Origin: Tremella fuciformis
Taxonomy: Eukaryota; Basidiomycota; Tremellomycetes; Tremellales; Tremellaceae
Reading direction: 5' to 3'
DNA: 64,000 nucleotides
NCBI GenBank assembly: GCA_032768795.1
Contig: CP136496.1
Location: 62,001-126,000 of the forward strand
The translations under genes were made by a program, and so were the position numbers. Positions 54,959-64,000 of this stretch are shown here, in pieces; position 1 is the first letter of the stretch, and every line of letters begins with the position of its first letter. The notes under the pieces are model-generated. The model saw nothing but the letters and a program-made list of their open reading frames with translations. It made no database searches and had not been told where the DNA came from.

Positions 54959-55398
54959 CTTGCTGGGTCCTCGCTAAGCTGTGATTTCAGTGTTGCGGGG
55001 CTCAGCCATCGTTCGAGGCTGGGTATTATATGCACTTGCCTGCGCCGGCTGTCTCATGTATTCCAGAAGCGGCCATTGGCCCCCGGCATCAACCCCGCAA
55101 GTGCGCGCGGGGAGACCCCGCGTCAGCCCTTCGGATCTCCGCGGGGCGAACTACCGCCAAGACCCATCAAGTCCGCGGCGGTTATGCTACGCTGGACGGT
55201 CAGAACATTCTGCAGTCTGCACCGTAACATGATCGCGGCATTCAACACCGATCGCCAGACGCACGGCATCGTCATTCCGCTCGCATTGGAGCACGGGCAC
55301 ACTCCTGGTAAACTGCCAAGCCTCCCCTTAGTCCAACTCCCGGAAGGTCTTCCGGGAAACTTTGATGTTGGCGCGGAGAAACCCGGTTCGGCGACCAC

Positions 55399-55405
55399 TA
55401 TATAA
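55399..55405 (+). promoter_or_regulatory. TATA box of the 2OG-Fe(II) oxygenase gene
   Basis: TATATAA lies 61 bp upstream of the ATG at 55466, with no intervening ATG; a well-placed core promoter element. Confidence 0.55.
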
Positions 55406-55465
55406 GCGCATATACCCCGCGCGCTCACCTGCTGTCGACCGCCATCACTCACTTACTGACTAGCC

Positions 55466-56785
55466 ATGGTGAACGTATCTACGACGACCCCCCTGGGGCC
55501 CATGCCCCAGCTCAAGCTGGACGTCGCTGGCAAGCCGCCCATCCCCAAGTGGGTACCGCCGCCCGCTACGCAGGAGAACCTCGAGTGGGCCGATTTGCGC
55601 ACGCTCGACCTCGCCCTCTTGGATGGCTCGCCCGAGGACCAAGCGGCGCTGGTCGAGACGTGTCGCGCGGCAATCCAGGAGGATGGATTCCTATACCTTC
55701 AGAACTTTGGCGTTGGCGAGGAAGTGGTGCGTTGTTGAGATACAGCCGCCTCATCGCTGAGCCCAGATGCAACGCGCTTTCGATCTCGCGCAGTACTGCT
55801 GCCTCGGTGGCGGTATGACCGATGCCGACAAGGACAAACTCGAGTGGCAGCCCAAATCCGGCTCCTTCAAGGGGTTCAAGAAGCGCGGTGGGTGGGGCGA
55901 GAAGGGCAAGAAGGACCAAATCGAGCACATGAACTGGTACGAGGAAAACCTGCACGACATGGAGCAGTTCCCCCCGGGCATGTTACCCTTCATCGACGAG
56001 ATCAAGGCGTACGCCGACGTAAGCGCGAGTCACCTTTTGGCGTGTGTGCTGAGTGCAGCACATGCACAACCAGGTCAACCGCCGCCTCGCTGTCCTCTTC
56101 TCCCGCATCCTCGGTCTGCCCGACGACTACGTCTGGGACAAGGTCAACACCAAAGGCGGCATCCTTGGCGAGACGTCGTACTTCCGATACCAGATCTACC
56201 ACGCCTTCGACCCGCAAGACTACGACGACGCCGAGCTGATCATGCACGGCCACACAGACTACGGCGTCGCCACGCTGCTCGCCTCTCAGCCCATCACCTG
56301 CCTCCAGATGCTCGGCAACGACGGCAAGTGGCGATACATCAAGTACGAGCCCCATCGCTACCTCGTGAATCTGGGCGACGCCCTCGAGGTGGTTTCTGGC
56401 GGCCAGTTCAAGGCCACTCGCCATAAAGTCGTCAAACCCCCCAGGGATCAAATGCAGTACACGCGCGTAGCCCTGATCTCCTTTTGTCATGCGTGGCGTA
56501 ACCTCAGGCTGGAGCCGCTCATGGGTGCGTCCGCCTTCGCCTTGTCGGACGGTGCTGATGGCAGAATCACCTTTGATCAAAGAAAAGGGCCTGAACAAGG
56601 ACTCGGAGGTGTTTGGAGCGTTCTGTCGCCGACTGGATAATGGCCTGGAGGTGCCCACGTTTGGCGAGTGGAAGTCGGTGCGCACTACAAATGCCCAGGC
56701 TCCACCGGAGAAGATAGTGCTCATCAACGGTCGCAAGCACAAGGAGCAGGTGTTCAATGGAACAACTGTATTCATGCCTATATAG
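55466..56785 (+). CDS. 2OG-Fe(II) oxygenase, isopenicillin-N-synthase-like
   Basis: MVNVSTTTPLGPMPQLKLDV starts the chain. DLRTLDLALLDGSPEDQAAL and CRAAIQEDGFLYLQNFGV form the DIOX_N region. After introns come KGFKKRGGWGEKGKKDQIEH, VNRRLAVLFSRILGLPDDYV, YFRYQIYHAF, the iron ligands HGHTDYGVATLLASQ (H-x-D) and GGQFKATRHKVVKPP (distal His with the nearby Arg), then NKDSEVFGAFCRRLDNGLEV and the stop at 56783-56785. Four or five exons. The family hydroxylates, desaturates or cyclises small molecules. It is the second 2OG oxygenase of this block, distinct from the PhyH-type gene. Confidence 0.87.
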
Positions 56786-56889
56786 TGTGATCTCAGTGGG
56801 TGGTGAGATCTTGACAGTTCCAGGAGACTGTACTTACAGTATATACAATGCATAGGCACGTATGTGCCGGGAAATCAGCCTCCGAGACA

Positions 56890-57441
56890 TCATTGATTCG
56901 ATGTCGCAATGTAACTCATTGGGATATAGACGAGTGGTCGCCCGTGCCACCTGTCGGCTCCTCGCTTGATCACCTGCCAAGCGTCGGATCCACTGTCGTG
57001 TGCAGATCCGAGACTCGCAATCACGGTCCGTTGGCTCGTTCCATGTTCTTCTTGTATCACGGAGCCGAAGTTGTCTGCGCAACACACTGCCAATCTGTCC
57101 ACTGCGTCTCGGAATGAATGTACAGTCTGTAGCAAATTTCCTCGCGTAGACGAGGTGAGCGCCTGGCCACACCTGACCAGATTCCGGACCGATTCCCAGA
57201 CGTAATCCTCCCATGCAGCCTCCTGTATGCGGGCGGGATCAGGGCCGAAGACTGCTCTAGTTATCGCGATATCGCGAATGGCATGGGGAAATGAGACTCG
57301 ACTATACAGGGAGCGCGTTTCGGAATCCAACCCCCACAGACGGGACGGGAGCTCTGGGTTAGTTGTGACAGCGCTGAAAGAATCAACATTCTCGAACATC
57401 TGTGCGACTCGGTAGGTTGCCAGGACTGCACCCATGAACAT
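56890..57441 (-). CDS. Uncharacterised intronless protein, 183 residues
   Basis: Start chosen at the ATG at 57441 (MFMGAVLATYRVAQMFENVD); the open frame extends upstream to 57645 through a Pro-rich stretch that looks non-coding. Continues SRLWGLDSETRSLYSRVSFP, WEDYVWESVRNLVRCGQALT, GNLLQTVHSFRDAVDRLAVC and ends YIPMSYIATSNQ. Mostly helical, no signal peptide or membrane helix. I recognise no family. First of a run of intronless minus-strand genes; size and helical character resemble the proteins at 61110 and 62136, but I cannot show homology by eye. Confidence 0.6.
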   Translation of the reverse strand: MFMGAVLATYRVAQMFENVDSFSAVTTNPELPSRLWGLDSETRSLYSRVSFPHAIRDIAITRAVFGPDPARIQEAAWEDYVWESVRNLVRCGQALTSSTRGNLLQTVHSFRDAVDRLAVCCADNFGSVIQEEHGTSQRTVIASLGSAHDSGSDAWQVIKRGADRWHGRPLVYIPMSYIATSNQ

Positions 57442-57907
57442 CTTGTTCTCAGTTGGTGTGGGAAAGGCAGCAGGTAAAAAAGCAGAAATGGGTGGCGCGC
57501 GTAGGGGAGGAGGGGGAGTCCTGCAGATCGAGTATTTACAGTAGCACTTGCCAGCCATCGGCTTCTTCTCCTCTCCTTTCGCGCTCCTCCCGTTCATGGT
57601 TTTCGCGTTGAATCCCTGTCGAGAGCTTGTGCTTGGTATTTGCACCTGGAGGGAAATATTCTACGACGACCGCGCCTTCCAGCCTCTGCGGTCTGGCTCA
57701 CGTCGTCGGCCAGACACATTGCACTGCGCAGGAAAGCTTGTTGTTACACTAGGGCGGTGTAAACAATACATGCCATGATTGCTGTGCCATTGGAATACGG
57801 TGTAAAGATCAAAATCAGTGGTGTAGCCACGAACACATGTACAAGCGGACAGTCCCACATGGGCGACTATTGAGTTAGGGGATCTCAACGACCCTCTCAC
57901 GTCGAGC
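57442..57907. other. Intergenic, no gene seen
   Basis: Upstream region of the 56890-57441 gene. It contains a pyrimidine-rich stretch at about 57560-57600. Nothing else is supported. Confidence 0.4.
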
Positions 57908-59023
57908 TCACTCTGTGCTGGGCGGAGCGGCCTCGCTGGAGGCCAAGTGGACATACTCCCAGAGCGAGTCCCTATCCAGGCCATCCGACACGTCGGCTGT
58001 AAGACGGCCATGTTCTATAAGCCAGGACTTTGCCAGCTCATCGACAAAATCCGAGGCTGACTGCAATTGATAGTGCACCTCTTGCTTCGTGTCCTTGCGC
58101 GATCTGCTCTTGATCCAAGTTTGTAGCGAGGTATAAGTTTTGCGTAATATAGCGACTAGCTTGGCCTGGCGCGCATCCCGCTTTGTGTCAACGTCACTGC
58201 TCCCCTCCGAGTCGGTTGAGTCGCTTAGCCTCTCGGTCAGGCGCAAATATTGAAGAAACGGCTCGAGATCTGTTTCCTCTGCCCAGTCCAGCCGCGCGCT
58301 CAGGTCATCGCATGACGCGTGTAATTTGGAGAGATTGTCGAGGCCGAGCCATTCCTCACTCCACGTTATCAATTTTGTTGCTGCGGGCGAAGAGCTTGCG
58401 ATGCGCGTCCGGCCCCTCAGCATTGCTCTGCGCGTGTTGTAAGGGATGTACCCAACTCTTCCAAACGGGTAGGGTTCTGCACTTTGACGTTCATGGTCGT
58501 CGCGATTCTGTTGGGATTTCCAAATGATACCAGCGTCTGCTATGTCAGACCAAGGTGAGGCGGGTGGGAAAGTCGGACCATCTGGACGGCTTTCCTCTTC
58601 AGTTGTAAGGCGCTTCTGCATATCCTTTGGGTGATGCGCCCACCACCATGCAGCCAGTTTATCGCCTTCGGCGCGAGTTCTCGTGGCGTGATCACTTAAG
58701 CCGTTCCAGGAAAGTCCACTTCTCAAGTCGCTGAAGAAGGCATCGAACGCGTTGTAACAATCATCGAGTATCCTTGCAATGCCTTGCTCCTGATCCGTCG
58801 ATGGCATGGCAATCAATGCAGTCTTGTCTCTTGGAGAAGGCAAGTACCAATCAAGCGTAGATCGAAACTCGCAGTCCAGTATGTGCAAGTGCCCAGCAAA
58901 TCCGTCGCTCATGACAACGGTGCTAGGATCTCTGTCGCCGACTAGGCGGCGGATCCCGTCAACAGTTTGTCGAAAGCCCTCAAAGTCACCAAAGACCTCT
59001 GAGTTTGAGCGCCGCGCTTGCAT
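57908..59023 (-). CDS. Uncharacterised intronless protein, about 371 residues
   Basis: Start proposed at the ATG at 59023 (MQARRSNSEVFGDFEGFRQT); an in-frame ATG at 59089 would add a hydrophobic N-terminus. Features: STVVMSDGFAGHLHILDCEF, ARILDDCYNAFDAFFSDLRS, AAWWWAHHPKDMQKRLTTEE, ATKLITWSEEWLGLDNLSKL, an acidic SDSTDSEGSSDVDTKRD linker and DFVDELAKSWLIEHGRLTAD near the end. Largely alpha-helical, soluble. No family recognised. It lies in the intronless minus-strand run and may be a longer relative of its neighbours. Confidence 0.65.
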   Translation of the reverse strand: MQARRSNSEVFGDFEGFRQTVDGIRRLVGDRDPSTVVMSDGFAGHLHILDCEFRSTLDWYLPSPRDKTALIAMPSTDQEQGIARILDDCYNAFDAFFSDLRSGLSWNGLSDHATRTRAEGDKLAAWWWAHHPKDMQKRLTTEEESRPDGPTFPPASPWSDIADAGIIWKSQQNRDDHERQSAEPYPFGRVGYIPYNTRRAMLRGRTRIASSSPAATKLITWSEEWLGLDNLSKLHASCDDLSARLDWAEETDLEPFLQYLRLTERLSDSTDSEGSSDVDTKRDARQAKLVAILRKTYTSLQTWIKSRSRKDTKQEVHYQLQSASDFVDELAKSWLIEHGRLTADVSDGLDRDSLWEYVHLASSEAAPPSTE

Positions 59024-59337
59024 CGTCAAGTTATACAGCCCGTTGACGTTGCGAAACGATGGTGGCAAAGACAAGAAGAAGCACAGCATATGGTCGGCAA
59101 AGTCTCAAATTCTGCCATCTCCCTTGAGCCCCACCCTTTCAAGAACCCTCAAATCAGACGCTGGGGAGAGTTTTCCACTCCCAGCTGCGGCGCACCTTCG
59201 CGAACCCTCCACAATCCTCCGGTTAAAACGCCACCTTCGTAAGAGTGACTATCGCCAACGGGCCATCCGCAATTTGCCTTTGTCGACTTGCAGCTGGAAT
59301 GTCTCCCCAAACTGTGTACTCCCATCACTGATTTAAG

Positions 59338-59889
59338 ATGCCTCTCAGCCGGTTGGATGTACAGGTGCGCTCACTCACGGTTTCGACTTGAGTCCCTTCA
59401 GGAAACCCGAACGACCACGAGCCCCTCTCGCGATTGTCCCGAGACCCCATCTCGCTTCGGTCAGCAACCCCACTCAGCCCTCCCGGTGCTCGAAAGCGCG
59501 TCAGAGAGGCTCAGTCGCACCATCGACCTCGCCCAGCCTGACGAGGAAGCAGTCGCATTTGATGTGGGAGTTAGCGCGCCGAAGACATCGCCAAGGCCCG
59601 TGCGCAGTTTACAGAAGCGAGGTCACGGGCCCGGCTGTCGCTCGAAGTTCAAGCTCTTTGTCTCCTGTCACTTGATAATTCGCTCAAGTATGATCTCCAC
59701 GAAGCTCTGTGCTGCGCGCCCGTCAAGCTTCCCATGGATGAGATAGATCTTGCTCCGGGCCATGCGCGAACCACCTGCGCTCCGTGTCTAAAGGAGAATA
59801 CACTCGTCCGAGTTTCTGGTCGATTCTGTTGCCCCGTTAAGTGGTGTCTTCCTAGTCTACCGACATCGTATTGTTCCCCTGTAGCATGA
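59338..59889 (+). CDS. Possible three-exon hypothetical protein
   Basis: A plus-strand reading: MPLSRLDVQ, 37-bp intron (GTGCGC..CAG), ETRTTTSPSRDCPETPSRFG, SALPVLESASERLSRTIDLA, QPDEEAVAFD, 44-bp intron (GTGGGA..CAG), FTEARSRARLSLEVQALCLL, SLDNSLKYDLHEALCCAPVK, LPMDEIDLAPGHARTTCAPC and a stop at 59887-59889. The intron sizes fit the organism and the middle part looks helical, but no family is recognised. Could be a relic. Confidence 0.3.
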
Positions 59890-60331
59890 CAGAGGCGCCT
59901 CCGCGATTGTCTGACAGCTCTTCCCGCGGTCCCCGACAGCTAACATGACGAGGCGATCTAAAGGTGCTCATGCGTAAAAAAAAGATATGCTCATTGCTGT
60001 ATGAATTTTTACAAATGAGATGTACATCTAGTGGCAATGTGATAGCGTGTCTCATCCCGTGCAAAAGAACCCCGTGTAGCACCTCAAAGCTTCCCAGTCG
60101 TCCAAACCGCTATCTGAAAGACACTTCCACATCGCATGTTGATCATGAATCTCTAAGGGGTAAGCTTTGGTAGACACTGAGATGCTTTTCAATCGCCTTT
60201 GCGATCGCTGTCCAAGCTGCTGCCTTTTGAGTCCAGGTCACTCTGGGGGTTGTCGCCCCAAACCAGCCAGCCCCAGTACAACCGGTCTCTGCGAATCAGC
60301 GTGTTGTCTCTTCTCTTGTTTTCCTTCCCGC
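59890..60331. other. Intergenic, no gene seen
   Basis: About 440 bp, relatively AT-rich in its first part (for instance the AAAAAAA run near 59977). No coding sequence supported. Confidence 0.45.
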
Positions 60332-60952
60332 TCACTCTTCGGGTGGCACTTCGTCCACAATCCACTCTAGCCTCTGGCTCGCCGCTTCGGCCGCGGGCCA
60401 GATTCCGTTCGCCCTTAGAGCGTTGATTGCTATTTGTTGCTGTTCCTCGTCCTCCCAAGCCTGTCGGGCAGAATATGCAGCCCAGATCCAGCCGGCATCA
60501 GTGACAAGGCTGATCGCTGATTTTGCAGCGTCCACCACAGAGGACTTGGGAGATCCAGGATCAACGATTCGGGCTATCGAATCTACCAACTCAGCAGCCG
60601 TCGCTCTGAAAAGGTGCTGGGCCTCGCCGAGTGGTTCAAAGGGCATCTCCTCTTCTTGCATCCATGCTGTGAGCCCCTCGACAGATGGTTCCCCCAACTT
60701 CAGCTGGGTCAGTTCCTGCAACGACTCGTGAATATAATGCAGCTGAGACCCATACCAAGTCCGAAATCGGATCTGCCTCTCGGCCGTCTCGTCTTGGGGG
60801 ACCCACTTGTTCCATTCTGCGCACATAACGTCGGTGGAGGCGAGTAGAGTTGTAAGTGCTTGCTGAGCGCCTTTAAGCTTGAGCTCCAGCTCGCGGCTTG
60901 CTTTGACACTGCGAGATTGCAGCTCTTGCCAAGCATCCTGTAAGGTGTTCAT
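60332..60952 (-). CDS. Uncharacterised intronless protein, 206 residues
   Basis: MNTLQDAWQELQSRSVKASR opens a strongly helical, coiled-coil-prone N-terminus (SRELELKLKGAQQALTTLLA). Then EWNKWVPQDETAERQIRFRT, WYGSQLHYIHESLQELTQLK, FRATAAELVDSIARIVDPGS, AAYSARQAWEDEEQQQIAIN and ALRANGIWPAAEAASQRLEW at the end. Acidic, no signal or membrane segment. No family recognised. The ending A-LRA-GIWP..R..W loosely recalls the A-R--D--M--HW ending of the next three proteins. Confidence 0.65.
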   Translation of the reverse strand: MNTLQDAWQELQSRSVKASRELELKLKGAQQALTTLLASTDVMCAEWNKWVPQDETAERQIRFRTWYGSQLHYIHESLQELTQLKLGEPSVEGLTAWMQEEEMPFEPLGEAQHLFRATAAELVDSIARIVDPGSPKSSVVDAAKSAISLVTDAGWIWAAYSARQAWEDEEQQQIAINALRANGIWPAAEAASQRLEWIVDEVPPEE

Positions 60953-61109
60953 TAAGTAGGTGTAGGAGCGTCAGAGAAGAAGTAGCTGATAACGGCCTGG
61001 TCCCTGACTCGAGTCAAGCTGAACGATGCATGGCTCCAAACACAAGGCCTTACAAAGGATTCTGCTCCACCACAGTCAAAGGAAGTTGCCGTAGCAGTCT
61101 GTAAGAAGT

Positions 61110-61664
61110 TTAGGAAGGTAGGGTGTTGAGCTGCTGCTCTTCATGCTCAGTCGAGTAGACCTCGTTCACCGCCGTCGGCGGAGGCGGAAGCCAGTGCCCT
61201 TGCATGCTCGCCTCGGCGGTTTCCAGCGCCGCGAGCCGCTGAGAAATACCTCGAGAGGCTCGCATTGATCTGTGAAGCTCCGAGAGTGACCACAGTAAAT
61301 TGTCAATCCTGTCGCGTCGACTCGAATGCTCCGTCACGACCGGTATCATACCATCGGCAAGATGCGGCGGATCAAAAGGCGGTTCGCTGAGCCTCGAGCA
61401 CAGGGTCAGGTCTAATAGCCCTGCGTCCCAGCCGGAGGCAGTCGACAGAGCCTGCTTCACGCGATCAAGTCCTGCCTTGAAATGTTTCTCGAAGTCGTCA
61501 CGTGGAACAGGTGAGGTTCCCGGCGCTAACGAGACTTCCTTCTCGTCATCTTCGAGGGCCTTACCCAACGTGAACATGGTATGAAGTCCTTGACGGATGT
61601 CCTTCAAGGCCCCCCGAAAATAAACGTCAGAAAATGCTTCGGCTGTCAATGAGTCGTTGGACAT
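61110..61664 (-). CDS. Uncharacterised intronless protein with C-terminal MxxHW motif, 184 residues
   Basis: MSNDSLTAEAFSDVYFRGAL, DIRQGLHTMFTLGKALEDDE, FEKHFKAGLDRVKQALSTAS, RDRIDNLLWSLSELHRSMRA and LAALETAEASMQGHWLPPPP. The ending A--A--SM-GHW matches the genes at 62136 (MRSIDALMRNHW) and 63556 (LRDAQRQMKGHW). All three are helical, soluble, acidic, intronless and on the same strand. No known family; function unknown. Confidence 0.7.
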   Translation of the reverse strand: MSNDSLTAEAFSDVYFRGALKDIRQGLHTMFTLGKALEDDEKEVSLAPGTSPVPRDDFEKHFKAGLDRVKQALSTASGWDAGLLDLTLCSRLSEPPFDPPHLADGMIPVVTEHSSRRDRIDNLLWSLSELHRSMRASRGISQRLAALETAEASMQGHWLPPPPTAVNEVYSTEHEEQQLNTLPS

Positions 61665-61977
61665 GATTGTTGACAGTACTGAGCAGAGGAACGCTATGTG
61701 TTATCCTGATTTATGCATATCGTCAGGGTTTGTACTAGCAGTGAGGCAACACAAAGGAAGCGAAGTGGGACAAACGTACGCACGGCTGGAGTATCCTGCT
61801 CCTTTCAGATCCACTCGACTTCGCGCTGCCCCACCATCGCGTGCCATCATTTGGGCAGTCTGCCCGTGCAGACTGGATCGTGTGGCAGATCTGGCATTCA
61901 TCGCCGCGCTCCCATTTCAGCAAAGCGGATTCGAAATCACCACGCTCTATAGGTCTCCCGAGGGTGGTGGAGCAGGG

Positions 61978-62110
61978 GAAAGAATGCATACAATGTGGAT
62001 GACGGGCATGATACGATTCAATCGTGGCACAGATTGAAAACAGAACAGAAAATTCCTTGACGATATGTACAGACGAAGGCAGGATGATTAGATGGAAAGA
62101 TTCTCCAGAC
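61978..62110. repeat. Duplicated 3'-flanking segment, copy 1
   Basis: Sequence from GAAAGAATGCATACAATGTG to the region before GATTCTCCAG is related, with scattered substitutions and small gaps, to 63288-63418 (GAAAGAATGCATCGTACAGA onward): both share GACGGGCAT.AT, CAATTGTG/CAATCGTG.CAC, TTCTTGAC/TCCTTGAC..ATAT.TACA.AGACGAA. Both lie just downstream of an MxxHW gene, about 1.3 kb apart. Confidence 0.75.
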
Positions 62111-62135
62111 GAGACTCAGCTTCATCGGCCGTATG

Positions 62136-62855
62136 TTACTTGGCGGTCGCCCCGCGTTCCGAATCCGGCTCCGTGTCCGCATTACCATCAGAGGCTATGC
62201 GGCCTTCTTGTGTCGAAGGCTGCTCCTCACCTGTTGTGGGCGTCTGTGTCGAGTTCGTCTGGCCCGAGTCGGGGATCGACCAATGGTTTCTCATGAGGGC
62301 GTCAATGCTCCTCATATTCGCGAGTGCCCCGTTCACATCGCTGGAGCGGAGCGCATCACCCATAGCTGTGAGCTTCGTCCCCGTGAGAGCCAATCTTCCC
62401 TGAAGAGTTTGCGGCTCGCCCTCGATCGGTGGTATAGAGCCCTGGGCTGCCGGATAGCCCTCTAAAATCTCGGCCAAGGTCGAGCAGGCGGCTGTCTTCT
62501 CGTTGTCCGTGAGCTTCTCCATGTAGCTCGTCACTTTGCCTAGACAGCTGTCCAAGTAGCTTCCCGCGCCATCCGGGAAAATGTCCGGCAAAGGCTCAAA
62601 TCCGGTGTCAGACCTTGCTTTATGACTCTCAGGCGTTGATAGCAGGGTATCAAGCTGTTGCACCCGCGCCACTATGTCTCTGAGGTTGTTCTTAACCTCC
62701 TGGAAGGACAGCGCCGAATCAAAGTTATTAAGTAATTTGGCAGAATGATCGTCACCGAGAGCAGAACCCCTACTTCGGGCTTGATTGGCTTCCTCCAAGA
62801 GTTTCAAGGCCTGCTGATACTCTGAATACTTGGATACTTGATGATTAGCAGACAT
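62136..62855 (-). CDS. Uncharacterised intronless protein with C-terminal MxxHW motif, 239 residues
   Basis: MSANHQVSKYSEYQQALKLL, EEANQARSRGSALGDDHSAK, LSFQEVKNNLRDIVARVQQL, FPDGAGSYLDSCLGKVTSYM, EKLTDNEKTAACSTLAEILE, LALTGTKLTAMGDALRSSDV, NGALANMRSIDALMRNHWSI, then a polar, probably disordered tail to the stop at 62136. Same ending motif as its neighbours but with a longer tail. Its 3' flank (about 61978-62110) is duplicated behind the next gene. Function unknown. Confidence 0.7.
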   Translation of the reverse strand: MSANHQVSKYSEYQQALKLLEEANQARSRGSALGDDHSAKLLNNFDSALSFQEVKNNLRDIVARVQQLDTLLSTPESHKARSDTGFEPLPDIFPDGAGSYLDSCLGKVTSYMEKLTDNEKTAACSTLAEILEGYPAAQGSIPPIEGEPQTLQGRLALTGTKLTAMGDALRSSDVNGALANMRSIDALMRNHWSIPDSGQTNSTQTPTTGEEQPSTQEGRIASDGNADTEPDSERGATAK

Positions 62856-63287
62856 CGTACGACTTAGCGTTTGCTCGGTTGTCAGAGAAAGAAAAGCAGC
62901 GAGACAAGTGAGCTGCTAGTCCCCCTGGCAGCCTTTATGTGGCGAGCATCGGGTGGCGCGCTGTCAGCTAGCTCATGGTGGAACAATAGAACGAGGAAGT
63001 GGACCAATCACCTCCATTCAGATCCACATGCCTTCCACCCAACCATCTCAAAAATGCGTCTTCGAAACTTCGCAGTCAGAGTCATAACACAATGGTTGGT
63101 GTCTTGCGCCTTAGAGCTCCAGTTGCCTTCGCACTAAATCACCGACGAGTGCACTCGCAGGTCTGTTACAACTGTCCTCCCCGACCAGAGGCGTGAGGCA
63201 GACCTTGCAGTCATTCCCCCACTCCAGGTATAGCGACTCGGATTTGCAATGACTGAGCTCTACACGTCAACCAGAGGCCGGGAAGTA
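62856..63287. other. Intergenic, upstream region of the 62136-62855 gene
   Basis: No gene supported. Parts resemble 61690-61980 (both have TTCAGATCCAC followed by a CACCC/CCCACCATC stretch and a GGCAGA-C-T-GCA-TCAT segment), consistent with duplication of the 5' flank as well. Confidence 0.5.
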
Positions 63288-63418
63288 GGTGAAAGAATGC
63301 ATCGTACAGAGTGACGGGCATTATATGGCTCAATTGTGTCACGGATTCTGACACAAAATGAAAGTTCTTGACTATATACAAAGACGAAAGCTGGCTGACT
63401 AGGTGGAGAGCTACCCCA
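63288..63418. repeat. Duplicated 3'-flanking segment, copy 2
   Basis: Second copy of the segment described at 61978-62110, behind the last gene of the window. Confidence 0.75.
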
Positions 63419-63555
63419 GGTGAAAAGGTTCAGGAGGGCCCGGTGCGGTGAGACAGAGAGCATGCATAAGCTGTGGAGCCTGATATTTCCAAAAACCATG
63501 TGTCGGTCGAAGACGACTGATGAAGGCTTCAGCTGAATGAGGCGTGATTGAAATT

Positions 63556-64000
63556 TCACTCGGTCTCTCCTTCGTTGTCCCGCTGGCGCACCTCTCTCTC
63601 ACCTGGAGGTATGTCAGGACGGCAGTCTTTGGCGCGCAGATGCCAGTGCCCCTTCATCTGTCGCTGAGCATCTCGCAGTGCTTCAAGTATACCGTCAAAC
63701 TCGGCATCTGCGTCCGGAAGCTTCCGGGTGAGCGTTTTCCATGTCTGCGAGAGGGTGTACTGCAAGAACGTGATCGCTTCATTGAGAGTTGGCTCAGTCT
63801 TTGCGACGGGCAAAGGACCATCCGGTATGTCGAGAACCTTCACCGTCTCTTCCTTCGTCTTCGTCCACTCGTATAGCCGGTCTTTCAGTGACTGCTTCGG
63901 AGTCCACTGACCTTCGAGACGGGCCATACTCATATCGAAGCGGAATTCGTAGTTTGTGAGAGGGGACGAGGTTGCCCTTATCTCTGCTGTGCAGGGCTCA
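63556..64000 (-). CDS. Uncharacterised protein with C-terminal MxxHW motif, 5' end beyond window
   Basis: The frame is open to the right edge (TSSPLTNYEFRFD precedes MSMARLEGQWTPKQS at 63933), so the true start is probably outside; the ATG at 63933 is the fallback. LKDRLYEWTKTKEETVKVLD, EPTLNEAITFLQYTLSQTWK, FDGILEALRDAQRQMKGHWH and a short basic/acidic tail. Third clear member of the MxxHW family. Confidence 0.65.
   Translation of the reverse strand, partial: EPCTAEIRATSSPLTNYEFRFDMSMARLEGQWTPKQSLKDRLYEWTKTKEETVKVLDIPDGPLPVAKTEPTLNEAITFLQYTLSQTWKTLTRKLPDADAEFDGILEALRDAQRQMKGHWHLRAKDCRPDIPPGEREVRQRDNEGETE

Overview
The window looks like nuclear DNA of a basidiomycete yeast, most probably a tremellomycete (Trichosporonales or relatives). 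Most genes carry several very short introns (about 35-65 bp, GTGAGT/GTGGGT donors, CTGAC/CTAAC branch points, CAG acceptors), genes are tightly packed on both strands, and the set includes fungal families such as WSC/DUF1996 wall proteins, a GT90 (CAP10-like) transferase and Dal5-type permeases. The species assignment is inference. No rRNA or convincing tRNA gene was seen.

Layout. 1-1072: lactonase-type propeller gene running off the left edge. 1358-2595: 3' half of an allantoate/Dal5-type permease whose 5' half is missing. 2599-6920: a gene-free array of the palindrome TGTCAATTGACA (19 perfect copies and many variants) mixed with paired GC-rich boxes. 6880-8669: a DHA2-type drug-transporter gene with several frameshifts. 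8797-34157: a block rich in glycan genes: three paralogous O-fucosyltransferase-like genes, a GT90 transferase, another HxRxGD-type transferase, two SGNH/PC-esterase-like genes (candidate glycan O-acyltransferases), a GDP-fucose-transporter-like gene, and two DUF1996 proteins, one with 11 WSC domains. A 564-bp DNA-transposon relic (44-bp perfect inverted repeats, 9-bp target duplication) lies inside this block. Together these suggest synthesis and display of a fucose-containing surface glycan.

35195-56785: an oxidoreductase/transporter block: SDR, flavin monooxygenase, sugar-type MFS, PhyH-like dioxygenase, lactonase, LamB/YcsF-like protein, DHA2 MFS, two small cupins, quinone-reductase-like MDR protein, monocarboxylate-type MFS, an intact Dal5-type permease and a second 2OG-Fe(II) oxygenase. 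This composition fits a catabolic or small-molecule-modifying cluster with several exporters/importers; the substrate is unknown.

56890-64000: a run of intronless, minus-strand genes for helical proteins I do not recognise, at least three sharing a C-terminal M-x-x-H-W motif and duplicated flanking DNA. They contrast with the intron-rich genes to the left and look like a lineage-specific tandem family that continues past the right edge.
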